Assembly: GCA_019671135.1 (NCBI GenBank)
Contig: JAHRHY010000015.1
Coordinates: 558,001 to 622,000 of the forward strand
Length of the DNA: 64,000 nucleotides
Source of the DNA: Linnemannia hyalina
Lineage: Eukaryota > Mortierellomycota > Mortierellomycetes > Mortierellales > Mortierellaceae
Reading direction: 5' to 3'
Shown here: piece by piece, positions 36,489-49,055 of the stretch
Layout of the letters: every line of letters starts with the position of its first letter
How positions within the stretch are numbered: position 1 is the first letter of the stretch
Made by a program: the position numbers and the translations under genes
The notes under the pieces: generated by a model
Databases searched by the model: none
Told to the model about the DNA's origin: nothing
The model's input: only the letters and a program-made list of their open reading frames with translations

Positions 36489-39400
36489 CTACTGCTTGCG
36501 GCCAAAGAGGTTGCTCATGGATGGTGCTGCTGACCGCATGGTCTTGAGATTGAAGCGACCTGTGCTCTTGCTCTGGATGGTTGTATGGACCGATGTAGTC
36601 GAGGACGATGGTGCAGTGTCATGGACTAGTGGCATGAATAAAATGTGAACTTTAGTTTTTGTTTCTCTTTTTTTTTTTTTTTTTTTTTTTCCCGTGGCAT
36701 CTATGCATATTCAGCAATAATGAAATGCGCAATTTTGACCTTATTACCTTCATGGTGGAGAGAGCTGGCTTTGCTGGAGGGTCTGCATGAACAGGTAGCA
36801 TACAAACAAAGAAAGGCACATTGCTGTTAGTTATCTTGCACAGTTGCCAAGAACATCCTCACATGGGATACAGAACACAACAACAGAACAAGAACCAAAA
36901 CTACAAGAACAATTGCAGCAATACGAAAGCGAATGACAAGAAGAAGAACTTACCCGCCGTCGTTGCTGTGGACGCTGGTGTCATCAGTGATATGGGACTG
37001 ACTTTGGTTGCGGTGCTGGCTCATGCTCATGCGCGTCGATGCTTGACTCTGGGTCGGGGACTGCTGAGCCTTGGCAGAGGTCAATGAGGGAGTCTTTGGT
37101 GCTGTGGTCGACCCTCCAATTCTCTCCTTCACCTCCGCTCGCTTCCTCTCCCCCTCCTTGCCCTGCCAGCCCTTGAGCAACGCCTTCATGTTCTTCTTGT
37201 CAGGTCCACGAGCTCGCTGAAGGGCATTAGAAATACTGTCGATCTCAGACGACGACAGGTCATTCTCAAGCAGGTACTTTGCACATTCGACTCTGTTAAA
37301 CAACGCCGAAACCTCGAGAGTGTTCATCCCCTCCTTGTTGCAAATGACGGCCTCGGCTCCATTGTCGAGCAGCAGCTTAATCAGCGCTGGGTCGTCATGC
37401 TTCATCAGAGAGTTTTGTAGCACCGTGTTGCCGTTTTCGTTGGCGAGGTTCACGTTGGCTCCGTAGGAAATCAGGAGGTGCATCACAGCCAATGGTTTGG
37501 AACATTGCCATGCCGCACGATGAAGAAGGGTCGATCGCGAGGCGTTCCGTTGGTCGGGTGAGGCGCCAGCGTTCAGGTGACGTTGAACCGTGTCGACATC
37601 TCCAGTCTCAGTCGCCTCCCAAATATCTGGCAAGGCCTCTATCGGGACCAGGGATGTGTCCAAGGGCACCATTGTATTGGGAAAGGGCTGTGGCACAAGA
37701 TAGGTGCCAGGCGCCTGGAACCCTCCTGGTAAGATTAGCGATGCAGCCAGCTGTTGTTGAAGGGTGATATCTGTGTTGGCTCCTGGGCTGTATCTACAAC
37801 AATGCAAGACAACAAATTGAATTGGTCAGAGAAATGAAAGGGTACAATATCCCTCGAAATAAATACGAACACAAATATTGTTTACCCATTGGTCGGAATG
37901 GAAGTTGTTGTGCTCGAAGGGACGGGAACCTTGATCGAAGTCTCATGTACTGGCTGGCCAAAGGCATCCAAGAACGACCCCACTTGGGTATGAACAGTAT
38001 TCACAGTGTTTTCATCCATGATCTCGTTCGGACGAGTCGAACTGTCAACGGCCATGCCAGTCGATTGGTGGATCAGCGACAACCGTACTTGAGATGCAGC
38101 AGCGGATGAATCGGGTGAGTACGCCATAGTTGGGAAGAACGCTCCATTCACAGGAACAAGAGGCTGGTTCTGGAAGGATCCCGGAGAAATGTAGCCACCA
38201 TCGTCCGTAAGAGGTGTCCCGATCACATGGCTGAACATTGCTTTGGGTGATGTTGCCGAGGCTGAACCGAGCGAGGGGAATCCTGAAGCTTCCACAACAA
38301 AGTTTACTGGAGGAGGTGGAGGGATCGTTTGAACAATCTCTGTTGGTCGTGTATCCTCGAAGGGTAAAGGTCTGGTAGGTTGCTCATGGGCAATTACCCC
38401 GCCGATTTCAAACGTCTGAGTGCTCCAGATGTGCTCGACAGATGCCAATCCAGGGGGGTCCAATACGGGAAGGGCGCTCCTAGATTTAATAACGAAGGGT
38501 AATAATGCCAATTGAGTTTTGCATTCTTTGCGTCAAACCATTTCTTGTAAATGAGGTAATTGACAATAAATGATATCTTCACTTACTTCCATGCAATCAC
38601 CTTTTGGGCTGCTTCCTCCTGTGAGTATCGGAAGCGATCGTAAAGGCACATGCGGATGAGCTGAGGGAGCTCGCTTTCCAAGAGTTGCCCGTCTGCATCC
38701 GATCGAGTACTGACCGCAAATGGCGGGGCGCCCCACTGGTGTTGTTCAGCCATCCGCTCGACAGTCTCGCGGCCAAGACCAAAGGTGTGAAACTGGATAC
38801 CGTGCAGTTTAAGCTGACGGATCATTCGTCGTTTGAGCACCCAGAGCTCTCGTTGCGAAAGTGAGTCGGACTTTGTAATGACAGGCACCAAGTTGACACG
38901 CTCATGGATGAGCTTCATGTAGATAATGTCGATTGGCTTGAGTTCGTAAAGGACAAAATAAAAGGCGCAGGTCGGGATGGCGTGGACTTGCGAGCCAGTG
39001 ATCAAGAACCATGCCAGTTGTGCGTTGGGGATCGAGTGTGAAAAGATGGACGTCACCGTGCGCAAGTGGTGGTTCAGGTAATCGTCGGTGAGGGTGAGTG
39101 TGGTCGAAGGGTTGGTTGTCGAGGAATATCCAGGGAGGGTGATGAAGGACACATCTCGAGCAGGAGTCTGAACCTTGGGAGGCAAAAGATCCAAGGGGTC
39201 CGTTGCAAAGGACTTTTTGGCGTCCTCTCCTGGCATCAAAACGGGCGTTGTCGTTACTCGAGTGGCGGGAAGAGATAATGTTGAGAGGTCGAGAGAAGAA
39301 GGGTGGTTGAGGGTGGGTGCTGTGATGGATTCTTCGAGGTCCTCATTCGTCTGCACGTTAGCAAGAGAAGCGATGAAAGTGTCAAGGAAGGCCGACTTTC

Positions 39401-39636
39401 CAACGCCTACATCGCCCAGCAAAAGGAAACGGAGTGCCGTTGCATTCGTGTTTGTTGCTATATGAGTTGATGACCGTCCGTGGAAAAGGGATGCGAACAC
39501 ACAGTGGTTAATTGGCTCGATTCGAACTAAAAAAAATGATCCTGGTTGTTTTTATTTCTCCTCTTGACGCCATTCGTTTCCTCCAGTCTCATGAAAAGAG
39601 GGGCGTACCTTTCAGGTCGATTGTGGCCGAAGTCAT
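36489..39636 (-). CDS. Septin-like GTPase fused to ankyrin repeats
   Basis: Six exons on the minus strand: 39636-39609, 39526-38587, 38479-37886, 37793-36954, 36782-36748 (35 nt), 36625-36489; 857 residues, every phase closing. Residues about 40-325 resemble a septin-type G domain: P-loop GDVGVGKS (47-54), a G3 equivalent TLPGY (139-143), then the septin-like helix-strand block RVNLVPVITKSDSLSQREL with G4 TKSD (227-230) and KLHGIQFHTFG. In canonical septins G3 is DTPG; here the Asp is Thr, so hydrolysis may be weak or absent. Residues 325-570 are Pro/Ser/Thr-rich linker. About four ankyrin repeats follow (STLLHRAAWQ, ISYGANVNLANENGNT, LLDNGAEAVICNKEG), then a basic-acidic helix and a Ser-rich end, SNLFGRKQ. 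Expected cytosolic; binding partners unknown. Confidence 0.82.
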
Positions 39637-42600
39637 GTCGGGGGCGAGGGTTGATTGAAAGAGAGAATGAAAATGAGAGAGAGAGAAATGAAGGGATGAA
39701 GAACAAAGAGAAAAAGAGAGAGCAAAAATTGCGTATATTTCCCTCCTGAATAATATTGACTAGTCTGTTGTCTGTAATGGACACTAAAAACAAACTCATA
39801 TGAGATTAGTTCGGTTCAATGGGCGCAGGCAAAGGCGGTGCAGCCGCTGTGAAGGCTAGTGTACGCGCATGATGACATTTCCGTCCGTCGGTCTTTTTTT
39901 TTTCTTTCCCAGAGCCCTCATCAATTCCAGTGGTTTGTTTTTATGTATTACTCTCCGTCCCCGCGCTCTGTCTTATTCAGAGGACACACCCCAAGCCCAG
40001 TTATGATACATGGCACAACCACACACAACAACTCTAGCGGACCATTGTTTTAAACAAAATGTCCATGCAAAAGTATGAACGAAAATAACCACATGAATTT
40101 ATGTAGCTTGTTTTTTTGGGAGTCAGGAGCCAAGATTCAAGATTGAAAATAGATAGTTTGTTTGTTTACAATGTTGGTGGCAAAACGAACAAGCTCATCA
40201 GCATCAGTCCCTCAGTTGGCGTAGTAGACGCGTTACTGATAATGCCCTGCGATTGGATGTGTGTGAGAGAAAGTGAGAAATGGAAAAAGGGAGTAAAGTG
40301 ACATAAGGGGACAAGGAAAAAGGAAATATGCAAACTGCAAACACAAAGCGTAATACACGTACAGCAAATAGGCTGCCAGACAAGCAACGCAACGAAAAGG
40401 GACAACGCAAGGAAGGGAAAGAAAGGAAAAGAGAATGAGAGTGCTATGTCTGTGTACGAGTTAGAGATAACATAGTTCGATACCGAGACATGCAAAAACT
40501 CACGTCGCCCCTAACTAACCATCGGCAAACCATAGGCATACATTTTAGTTTTTTTTTAATGTTTATTTTTTGTTCTCTCTCCTTCCTTAGGACCATGGCA
40601 CATGGTCCCATCCTCTCTCTCTCTCTTCCCAGTCTTTTTCGATTTTTTCTCTTTTTTCGCATTTTTTCATACCTCATTTTTCCCGACTTTCTCTGACACT
40701 TTCTCCACAGACACAAACCTATCAACCATTTCAAGAGAAGAACGCTGTGTTCAGTCACGCCTGCACGTCGACATTATTCATATAAGGTAACAAAAAACTT
40801 CCTTTGCTGCGGGTTGTGTTGGGGGAAGAGACAAAAAAACCACATGGTCGTTGTGGAGGACGGGTAGTGAGAGTTACACAGCGAATGGCAGGCGAATGTT
40901 GTTTTTATTGATGATCGAAGTGTTGATGATCTTGGGAATGAACAAGAAAGAGGAATGAGTGTCTGAGAAAAGAATGCGAGTGGGAGTGAGTGAGAGGTTG
41001 GAATGGCGAGCAAGATCATGTGCAGTTCATTTTGTTGAGTACTGGCTGACACTTGGAAAGTGCGATTGCTCTGACGTCCCTTTTTCCCACCCACTCCTTG
41101 CCCTGTCTCTTGGCCACACCCTTCCTGCTCTATGACAAAGTGATGTCGCATATCAGACACAGGCACACAACCTGTGCTATACTGTCCCCTTGGCTGACTT
41201 GTTTGTTTATTTGTTTGTGTTTTTTTAACATGATCGATACATGAATGTGTGCTTGCATGTTAGTTTGCCCATGTATCCCTTGCCTGGTCTCCCCTTATTT
41301 TTATATCTTATGTCGCTTTCTTCCCTTCCCTCCTCCAGTCAAAGTAGAGAGAGATAGAGACCATCAACGGGATGGATTTATACCCCTTCTTCCCATTCCT
41401 TCTGTCAACACACATTCGCATTTGAGCACTTTCTTTCTCGCCCTTTTGGACCGCGCTTGGCCTGGCTTGGATAAGCAGCTCCTGCACGAATGCATCCGAC
41501 ACACCCACACAGACCCCAGTGCTCTTGCTTCTTTCCTCGCTCCTACTATTCTTCGTTTTGTTTTCGTCTCTTCTTCCTTCGTCTTGTTCTTCTTTTTCTT
41601 TCGTGTGCGTATTCATGTCTAATGCGTTTTTGTGCCATTAGCATTGGTGTGGTGGTGTGTGCGTAGCGTGAATGAGATGAGTGAAGTAGTATGAATGACA
41701 GTGTCTGGGTATCCAATTGGGTTCCCATTGCCCTTCCCTTCCCTTTGTCATACTCGGGGTGCGAGTTGTTCCACTTCCTCCCTCCAATTCCCTTTCCCAA
41801 TTCCCTTTTCCCTTTCCCTTCGTTCCCTTCCCTCGCTCTCCGTTGACAATCGGCCGTTGCTCCTCCTCGTCGTCCTCGTCCTCGTCCTCTTGTCCCTGCT
41901 GACATCTCTTCCCATTTCGGAGAATATGTTTCTGCCCCTTTGGCGCATCTTTTCTTGTTGCTTTTTTTTATACTTTTTTATTATCAATTTTATTCGCTTG
42001 CTTTTTACTTTTCTACTTTCTCCTCCCTTTCTACCCCTACTTTCCACTCTATCCTTGCCTCCTACCTTATACCTCGCCATGCTCCATGTCATGCACATGC
42101 CATGACCCTTGCACCCTCTCTCCCTCTCATCAACTCATCAAGCTACTTCATCATTCACCCTTCTCTCATTCATTCATTCATTCCAATATTAAACCAGTTC
42201 CCTGTTCACTCGTCAACTCCCATGCACGCACCAACCTTGTTTCCTACTCTTATCTCACTTTGACCCTAAACGAGAAAAAAACCACATCGTTTTATCCTTG
42301 CGTGGACTTTCGCTTGCTTTTCTCTTGCTCTCTCTTCTCTCCTCCCTCCTCTTGCACCTTTTCCCCATTTCTCTCCGTCCCTCTTTTGAGCAACGGCCCC
42401 TAACACCATTATATTGCGCTCTGCCCTCCTCTCCTCCACTTTCTCATCCATAACCCCTCCCTCCCAATCATAATCCTATTTCTGACCTCCTTATCTCTCT
42501 CCTCCTCCCCGTTGCTGTGTGTATCTCTTGCTCCCATTCGCCCTTACCCTTGTTCTTGCACTCCTAGGTCAACTAAAAAACGACAACGGCCCACCACACG

Positions 42601-42660
42601 GGAATATTTCTCGTGAAAAAAGTTCCCAAGTGAACGTGGACTTACCACCTGGCCACTGTC
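39637..42660. other. Gene-poor region with DP upstream sequence
   Basis: Left 150 bases are the CT-rich sense leader of the septin-ankyrin gene. Another plus-strand purine block lies at 40255-40450. From about 40560-40740 and 41320-42500 the plus strand is heavily pyrimidine-rich, probably the long upstream leader of DP, perhaps with noncoding exons. No coding gene is supported. Confidence 0.5.
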
Positions 42661-45600
42661 ATGTCAAACCGTCGCGCGACCGTATCACATCCCCCGGCAG
42701 CCACTGCCACCGCTGCCGCCATTGGTTCCTACTTGCGCAGTATAGACGGCTCACTTCCCAACGCCAATCCTGTCCACACTGTTGCTGTCGCCCTATCCTC
42801 GCATCCAGGCGCTGAACATTGGAACCATGGCCACCCGCACCCTCAACACCATCACCTCTATCCCTCGACGGCCGCTGCCTCCCCTGCATTGGCCAACTTA
42901 TCTTCGTTCTCAGGAGACGCAGTTTATGGCCAAAGCCCACCTTCCCACCGCACTTCCTTTCCCCCTCCCTCCCAACATCCTGCTCCTCTCCACTTTCACA
43001 ACCGTCAAGCCTACCCTACTTATTCTTCGTCGCTTCCACAGGACTCCTTTCCCCGCACCATCTCCCATCCAACAAATTACGTCTACGACGGGGCTCAACC
43101 TTACCTTCCAACCTCGTCCAACTCTACCCCGACACGGTCCACTCCCTCTCAATATCAACTCTACCAGCCTTCGACACACACGACATTGCTCTCTCATACA
43201 GGTGGTGGATTCGAACGCATGTCAAACTACGAATCCAAACCTTCCTCCACCAACAGTGACTACGACCGAGGCGTCAGCAGTAATTTGCCAGAGTACTCTT
43301 ACCCAATGGCACCCACTCATCGACTTCAGCGCGACCTTCCTCGTCCCAACATTCGACTGCAGCAACCTCACTACCAGGACCAGCGTGAACAGCCATCGTA
43401 CCAGCACCGACAACATGCACAGCATCAAAATATTCCCGATCCAAGCCTGCAGAATCTTCTCAAACAACCACAATTAGGATCACATCAACCGCCTCAGCCA
43501 CAGGAAGTTCCCCAACGGATACCGCCACCAATTCGCACCCGTTGGAGTGACAACGGCCCCCCACCACTCTCTTATCCGAGTGGTTCGAGCTCGATGATGA
43601 GCATTAGCAGTGCTAGTCAGCGCTTCTCGCCCTCCACACCACGCACCTTGCTCTCAGGATCCACGTTGCGACAGTCGTCCTCAGAAGATTATCCTTTAAC
43701 AGAATCGCCCCTCGACTTTCGAGAGTTTACCTACCCGCAACGGATTAGAGTCGGCGTCGTTCGAAACAAGTACGACCGTGACCATGATCACGATATGGAG
43801 CAGTGCTCTGAACAGGACGATGCCCGTGAACGCGATGCCGGACACGTTGATGATCTCGACGATACAATGGTGACTCCTGGCAAGAGACAGCGTCTGAGCA
43901 ACAGGGCCAGTCAACCAACTCCAGCAAAGTACATTAACTCTGGGTTGAAGGCGGCAAACGCTCACATGAAAGTCGATGCGGAGGTAGTGGAGCACGAAGA
44001 TGAACAGAGTTCTTTGGCATCAACCTCCAGTAGCCGCAAGCCTAGTGTCTCGGGGAGTATCCAAGGAGATGAAAGGCCGAGCCCCAGCAAGTCGAAATCG
44101 TCAAAGACAACGGCTGCCACTGCGGCCACTCAAAAGCGGCTCCAACGGCAGGCTTCTGACCAGATGACACTTGGAGAGGTCATTGACAAGTAAGTTTGAG
44201 CGAAAGCCAAGTGATCAGAAGTGTGTTCGTTACAGCCTCCGGCCTATTGCTTACCACGAAAACTATGCTCATTTGTTTATAGGATCGACGAGGAGATCCA
44301 TCCGGAGGATGAGCCCCAGTCATTGGCCGGTAAAGGCCTGCGCATCTATGCTCAATGCGTGCGCAGGCGGGTGGAGGCCAGAGGTTCCACATCTTACAAC
44401 GAGGTAAGCATTGACTTTGTCCATGGAAGTTGGTCATTTCGTGTCAAACGTGTACCAGTATGCGTACTCACTCGTTGTCTTTACTGAAATATGTAGCTTG
44501 TGCATGAGCTTTTTGGTGGCAAGGCTGGCGAGAACGTCGACGACCTGCCAGAGGTCCCTGGTCAGGAGGTAAGATCATCCGAACTTAACCAATGGGTATC
44601 GCAAGGGACGAACTGTATTCACTGATTTGCTAATGTCGATATTATTTTTTCTGTACTGTGTGCAGAACATTCGCCGTCGAGTATATGACGCGCTCAACGT
44701 CTTGGAGGCGCTCGACATTATTTCATTCGAAAACAAGGACATTCGTTGGGTGGGACTGGAAGAGTCCAAGGTTGTGCAGGAAGTTTCCAAGCAGAAGGCA
44801 GCACAGGTTCTCGCCCAGCAGGGTCGTCTGCCTCACAACGATGAAGGCGACGAAGAGAGCGAGGAACCAGAGGACGACGACATGGAGATTGAAAAGCTTC
44901 AGGTAAAGCAAACAATCTATTTTGTTATTTTGCTTGCGGAAAGGAATGCTTGCCCGTCATGTTACTAACTACAACTTTGGTTTAAACAGAGAGAAGTGAA
45001 AGCAATGAAAATGCAGAATGAGCTAGTGCGAGCGCAACTACAGGACCAAGTAACGCGCGTAAGTTGTAACAAGTATCATGTTGTTTATTAAGGAGAAAGC
45101 CTTAATGAGAGTTTCGAAACAGAAAGCTGAAACTCTAATTCTTTTTTTGCCTTTTCTTATTATAGCATGTGCAAGTGTTGAATCTCGTCAAGCGCAACAA
45201 GAAACGAGAGACCAAGGAGCAGGAGAAGGAGGAGCGACGACGTCAGCGCAAGGAAGAGAAGCACGCTAGGATATTAGCAGCTGATCAAGATCCGTCCATG
45301 ACTGATGTTGGGCCTATGGATTGTTCCGACTCGACAGCTCCTAAGGCTGATCGTCAGCATCGTCGACGCAGGACGTCTCGGAAGACTTCTGAGAGGCCGG
45401 AGGGCGAAGTTGCTACTGATTCAATGGACGACGAGACACACATGAGAGAAACGGAGAGCGAGGAGGCGCGCCAGCAAAGGAAGCAGGCGCGTCGGGAGAG
45501 ACGTGCGCGCAAGGAGGAGAGAGCGCAGAGGAAGAGTGAGAAACTCGATCGCGTTCAGCTACCATTTTTTGCTGTCCGTATGCCTGGCTATACCGGCCAG

Positions 45601-46159
45601 AATTCTGATTCAGAAGAGAACATTTCAGTCGTTCGACGCTACCGCGAAGAACAAACACCCAGGAAGAGGTATGGTTATTGTCAGAGGCAAAACCATTATG
45701 TGAAAATGTAATGCAAGCAGGATTCAAGCGATGATCATTTTAACTGACTAAAATGCACTTATTCCTTTGTCCATTTACGAACACAGTGGGAAGAGCAAGC
45801 GCCAATGCGAATCGACGGGCGAAGAAACCACTCAAGTGAGAATCCAGATCCCCCAGAACGACGAGCTGAGTGTCATCTCGGATACAGAGATCCTTGGGGA
45901 CCTAGGGTACAATGCGGTCACGCTGGAAGATCTGCAAGCCATGCTGCCAAATGATCTGATGGAGTCTGCGCAGTACGTTGTTAGCGCCAGAGATCGCCAC
46001 TTGAGAGCTCGGCGCCGTAATAGCGACATTGTATCGATTGTTGATGGACTGGTCATCCATAGTGAGGAAGACCATGAGAGCAGCGCTACGAATGTGATTG
46101 TCCGCGGAGGCCACGAGCGCCAGATTGTTCGTGCCGCCAGCGAGACTGTAGTAGCTTAG
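42661..46159 (+). CDS. TFDP: DP-family transcription factor (E2F dimer partner)
   Basis: Nuclear partner of E2F controlling G1/S genes. Seven exons: 42661-44189, 44283-44403, 44497-44568, 44666-44902, 44990-45058, 45166-45668, 45787-46159; 967 residues, more than twice animal DP1. The first 500 residues are disordered, rich in Ser/Pro/Gln/His. The winged helix (about 526-604) reads [30 protein letters not shown], then the DP hallmark [20 protein letters not shown] and DIRWVGL. A coiled coil follows over exons 4-6 ([34 protein letters not shown]), as needed for E2F pairing. A very basic/acidic segment is followed by VQLPFFAVR, equivalent to the DP marked-box strand, and a C-terminal part with [13 protein letters not shown]. 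The [11 protein letters not shown] form identifies DP rather than E2F. No E2F lies nearby. Confidence 0.93.
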
Positions 46160-46676
46160 TGCCACCACCACTACCCTTTGTTGTAGTATTGTAAATTAGC
46201 CATCTGTACATCAATTCACAAAAAAAAGACACAGTACTTTCTCTCCTCTGCCGCTTTCACCTTACCATGTTTCTTTCTTGAGAAGTTTTGCAAAGTCGTT
46301 TGTCTGATGCCTATTAGCGCCAACTAACAAAAAGAAAAAAAAATAGACTCTTTTAACTGCGTCATTTTAATCTCTTTTGGTGCTGATATTCAGGACGATT
46401 TTGTTCTTTCTTTGCCAACCAAGCTGCGGTCAAGGGCAGGAACAAGTTGGTGGCAACACCCAGAACAAAAGACATCTATCAGTGTGACTGCCCACTCCTT
46501 CGTCGTTTCGCCTGACCTTCCCTCCACTCACCGTCGTCTGCCTTATCAACAAGTCTTTCTTTTTCTTTTTCTATCTTTTCATCACTCCCTTCACACCTTT
46601 TTTCTCGCCTTCCTCCCCCTCGCACCCCATCCTACTTTCTTTCTCCACAACCTCCTACCCCCTGCCAAGGAAAACT
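46160..46676 (+). other. Intergenic region
   Basis: DP 3' UTR, then a CT-rich leader (46540-46670) running to the kinase ATG. Nothing else seen. Confidence 0.55.
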
Positions 46677-49055
46677 ATGTCTGTCTCGCCATCCCTAACC
46701 TCACTCCATCACCCAAAGACACTCCACAATATCTCCAATCCCCATGTCACCATTCTAAACAGTACCAGCGACGACAACAACGACGGCAATACCGCAGATC
46801 AAGACCATCATCTCCTTATGGACCCAGAAAGACGCCATCAGGATCAAGAACAGCGCCACCCAGGACAATCAGCCGTCGCCACCATTCTCTCCTCCGAACT
46901 TTATTCGTCCCTCGCCGATTGTGAACACACATCCACCGGTTGGGCTCAATCTCGATGGTCCCATCAGTCGCCAGGATCATCATCACCCAAGGTTGACTCT
47001 TCGACTATCGATAAGCTCTCTGGCAGTCTCGAGAATACCCTGACCACGTCGCTCTCGAAAAACAACAACAACGACAACAACAACAACAACAGCAACACAT
47101 GGGAACGGGAACGGGAATCAAGGCTCTCAAAATCGTTGGCATCCACTCTGTCTTCAGTCCATGAAAGCTTCGCCCACGCCCCGCAACAACAACAACAAGA
47201 AGATGCAACGGAGACTATGCAGACAGATCGCTCTTACATCGCTCCTCTTACGACAACAACGACGCAAGCTGCTCGGCCACTTATCTCGATCGACACTTCG
47301 CCCCTTGCACTACAACGACGACGCTCTCCCGCTTCATTCGAACCTTTGCCCCTCGCTCACCATAACCAACAGGCGACTTCAAAATCCAGCTCGACCGAAA
47401 GTTCGAACAACAGCTCGGCTTTCTCACGGCACCCCCGCAGCTGCAGTAACAACACCCCTAGTCAACTCTCCCTTGGACTCAACTCATGCAGAAAGACAAA
47501 CATAAACCCGCCTACTTCGATTCTCTCTTCGTCAGCCCCAAAAGGTTTACCAACGCCGTCTACAACGCCGTCGACCCCTCCAAAGCGGCGAATGCCACTC
47601 ACCTGGAATCTACCACCTGATCATCCAAAGGAGATCTCACCGCCCAGCCAAGGCTCGTCCCACGCACTTTCGTCTGCTGTGCCCATTTTCTCTACCCCAA
47701 CAGCCGACGGACAGGACCACCAAACGACCAACAACAACAGCCACGCCCCCTATATTCCCATCAACCGATACCGATCAAAGTCGTTTTCGCCGTCTGTTGC
47801 CCTAGAAGACTCTTTTGCTTCCACTTCCTCTGGTAATCGAAGCCACAGTTTTTCGGCAAGACCTTTCGTCACCTCATCTTCCTACAGCTCACTTCCGTAC
47901 AGTCCAGCAGTCGCCTTTCTGTCCAACTTTGTCGATGTCACCGCACCAAAGATATCTCTGGACGAGGAGGGAGCCCAGGTCGGCGAGTATTTGCTAGGAC
48001 GAGTCATTGGCCACGGAGGCTTCTCGATTGTCCGCGAGGCGACGTCGATCCAGATGGACGAGGGTGGTCAAGTGGACCGGGTGGCGGTCAAGATTGTCAA
48101 GACGCAGACAGGGGCGACTGATAACGATCGAGTCCAAAAAATGCTGCGAAAGGAGATTGCGATCTGGAGTCAAATCTCCCACCCGCATGTCCTCCCTTTT
48201 CTTGCGGTCGAGGAACTCCCAACGGACACGTTCATCTTTTGTGAGCTCTGTACGGGGGGTCATCTGTTGAACTATCTCTCTCTGAGAAGTGATTCGCTCC
48301 CTCAGTCGTCGATGCCAACGACGCCCAGGTCGGCCAAGCCACTGGAGGAGGATAATGCTAGAGTGATTTTCAACCAAGTTGCGGAGGCTGTTCGACATCT
48401 GCATGAGGAGAAGCGGATTGTGCATAGGGATATCAAGCTGGAAAACATTCTGCGACATGAGGATGGGACTTGGAAGATTTGCGATTTTGGACTGGCCGAG
48501 TATCAGGACGAGGAGGCAGCTGCGTGTTTTGGCGAGTCGCTCATATCCCCCGCAGACTCTGCCTCGACCTCTTTCACCAGCCCCAACTGTGGTGCTGGTG
48601 GAACAACGCCAGTGAAGACAGAAGAAGAGGAGAAACAGGAAGAAGAAGATATTTGCGGAGGATCCCTCGCCTACAGTTCACCAGAACAATTGAGGTCCCA
48701 CAAGCCCCTTCGATGTCCCTCCTCCGATGTCTGGTCACTGGGCGTTGTGCTGTATGCACTCCTGACAGGTCGACTCCCCTTCCAGGACGAGTATGAACCC
48801 CGGTTACTGCACCAGATCCTGAATGGCCGATACGAAGATCCGGTCGAATGCAGCGCCGAGGCGAGGGACTTGCTCAAGAATATGTTTAGGTCCAAGCCGG
48901 AGGATCGTTGGCGTGTTGGTCAGGTGAAGGATAGTGCCTGGTGCAAGGGGATTACTGACCATAGTTTGGGTGTTGGTGGCGACTTTTTGTCTTCAAGAGG
49001 AGGAGGAGGAGGAGGTAGCTCTAATTTTCTTTCGTCCTTTCGAAGCATCTTGTAA
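46677..49055 (+). CDS. Serine/threonine protein kinase, single exon
   Basis: Protein kinase of 792 residues in one uninterrupted exon, unlike its intron-rich neighbours. Residues 1-434 are disordered, rich in Ser/Thr/Asn/Pro. The kinase domain starts GEYLLGRVIGHGGFSIV (435 on), with VAVKIVK (Lys), VHRDIKLEN, CDFGLAEY and SLAYSSPEQL. The downstream DVWSLGVVLYALLTGRLPF and PEDRWRV complete the lobe. All catalytic residues are present. The activation segment is unusual: about 68 residues from DFG to SPE, holding a Ser/Thr/Gly stretch and an acidic run (EEEEKQEEED). Family placement is CAMK/AMPK-related by eye; the exact subfamily is not clear. A short Gly run and Ser-rich end close the protein. 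Substrate unknown. Confidence 0.88.
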   Translation: MSVSPSLTSLHHPKTLHNISNPHVTILNSTSDDNNDGNTADQDHHLLMDPERRHQDQEQRHPGQSAVATILSSELYSSLADCEHTSTGWAQSRWSHQSPGSSSPKVDSSTIDKLSGSLENTLTTSLSKNNNNDNNNNNSNTWERERESRLSKSLASTLSSVHESFAHAPQQQQQEDATETMQTDRSYIAPLTTTTTQAARPLISIDTSPLALQRRRSPASFEPLPLAHHNQQATSKSSSTESSNNSSAFSRHPRSCSNNTPSQLSLGLNSCRKTNINPPTSILSSSAPKGLPTPSTTPSTPPKRRMPLTWNLPPDHPKEISPPSQGSSHALSSAVPIFSTPTADGQDHQTTNNNSHAPYIPINRYRSKSFSPSVALEDSFASTSSGNRSHSFSARPFVTSSSYSSLPYSPAVAFLSNFVDVTAPKISLDEEGAQVGEYLLGRVIGHGGFSIVREATSIQMDEGGQVDRVAVKIVKTQTGATDNDRVQKMLRKEIAIWSQISHPHVLPFLAVEELPTDTFIFCELCTGGHLLNYLSLRSDSLPQSSMPTTPRSAKPLEEDNARVIFNQVAEAVRHLHEEKRIVHRDIKLENILRHEDGTWKICDFGLAEYQDEEAAACFGESLISPADSASTSFTSPNCGAGGTTPVKTEEEEKQEEEDICGGSLAYSSPEQLRSHKPLRCPSSDVWSLGVVLYALLTGRLPFQDEYEPRLLHQILNGRYEDPVECSAEARDLLKNMFRSKPEDRWRVGQVKDSAWCKGITDHSLGVGGDFLSSRGGGGGGSSNFLSSFRSIL

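Noticed and set aside
42782..43477. 231-codon plus-strand frame overlapping DP exon 1
   Set aside because: Shadow frame of the low-complexity Ser/Pro/His-rich head of DP.
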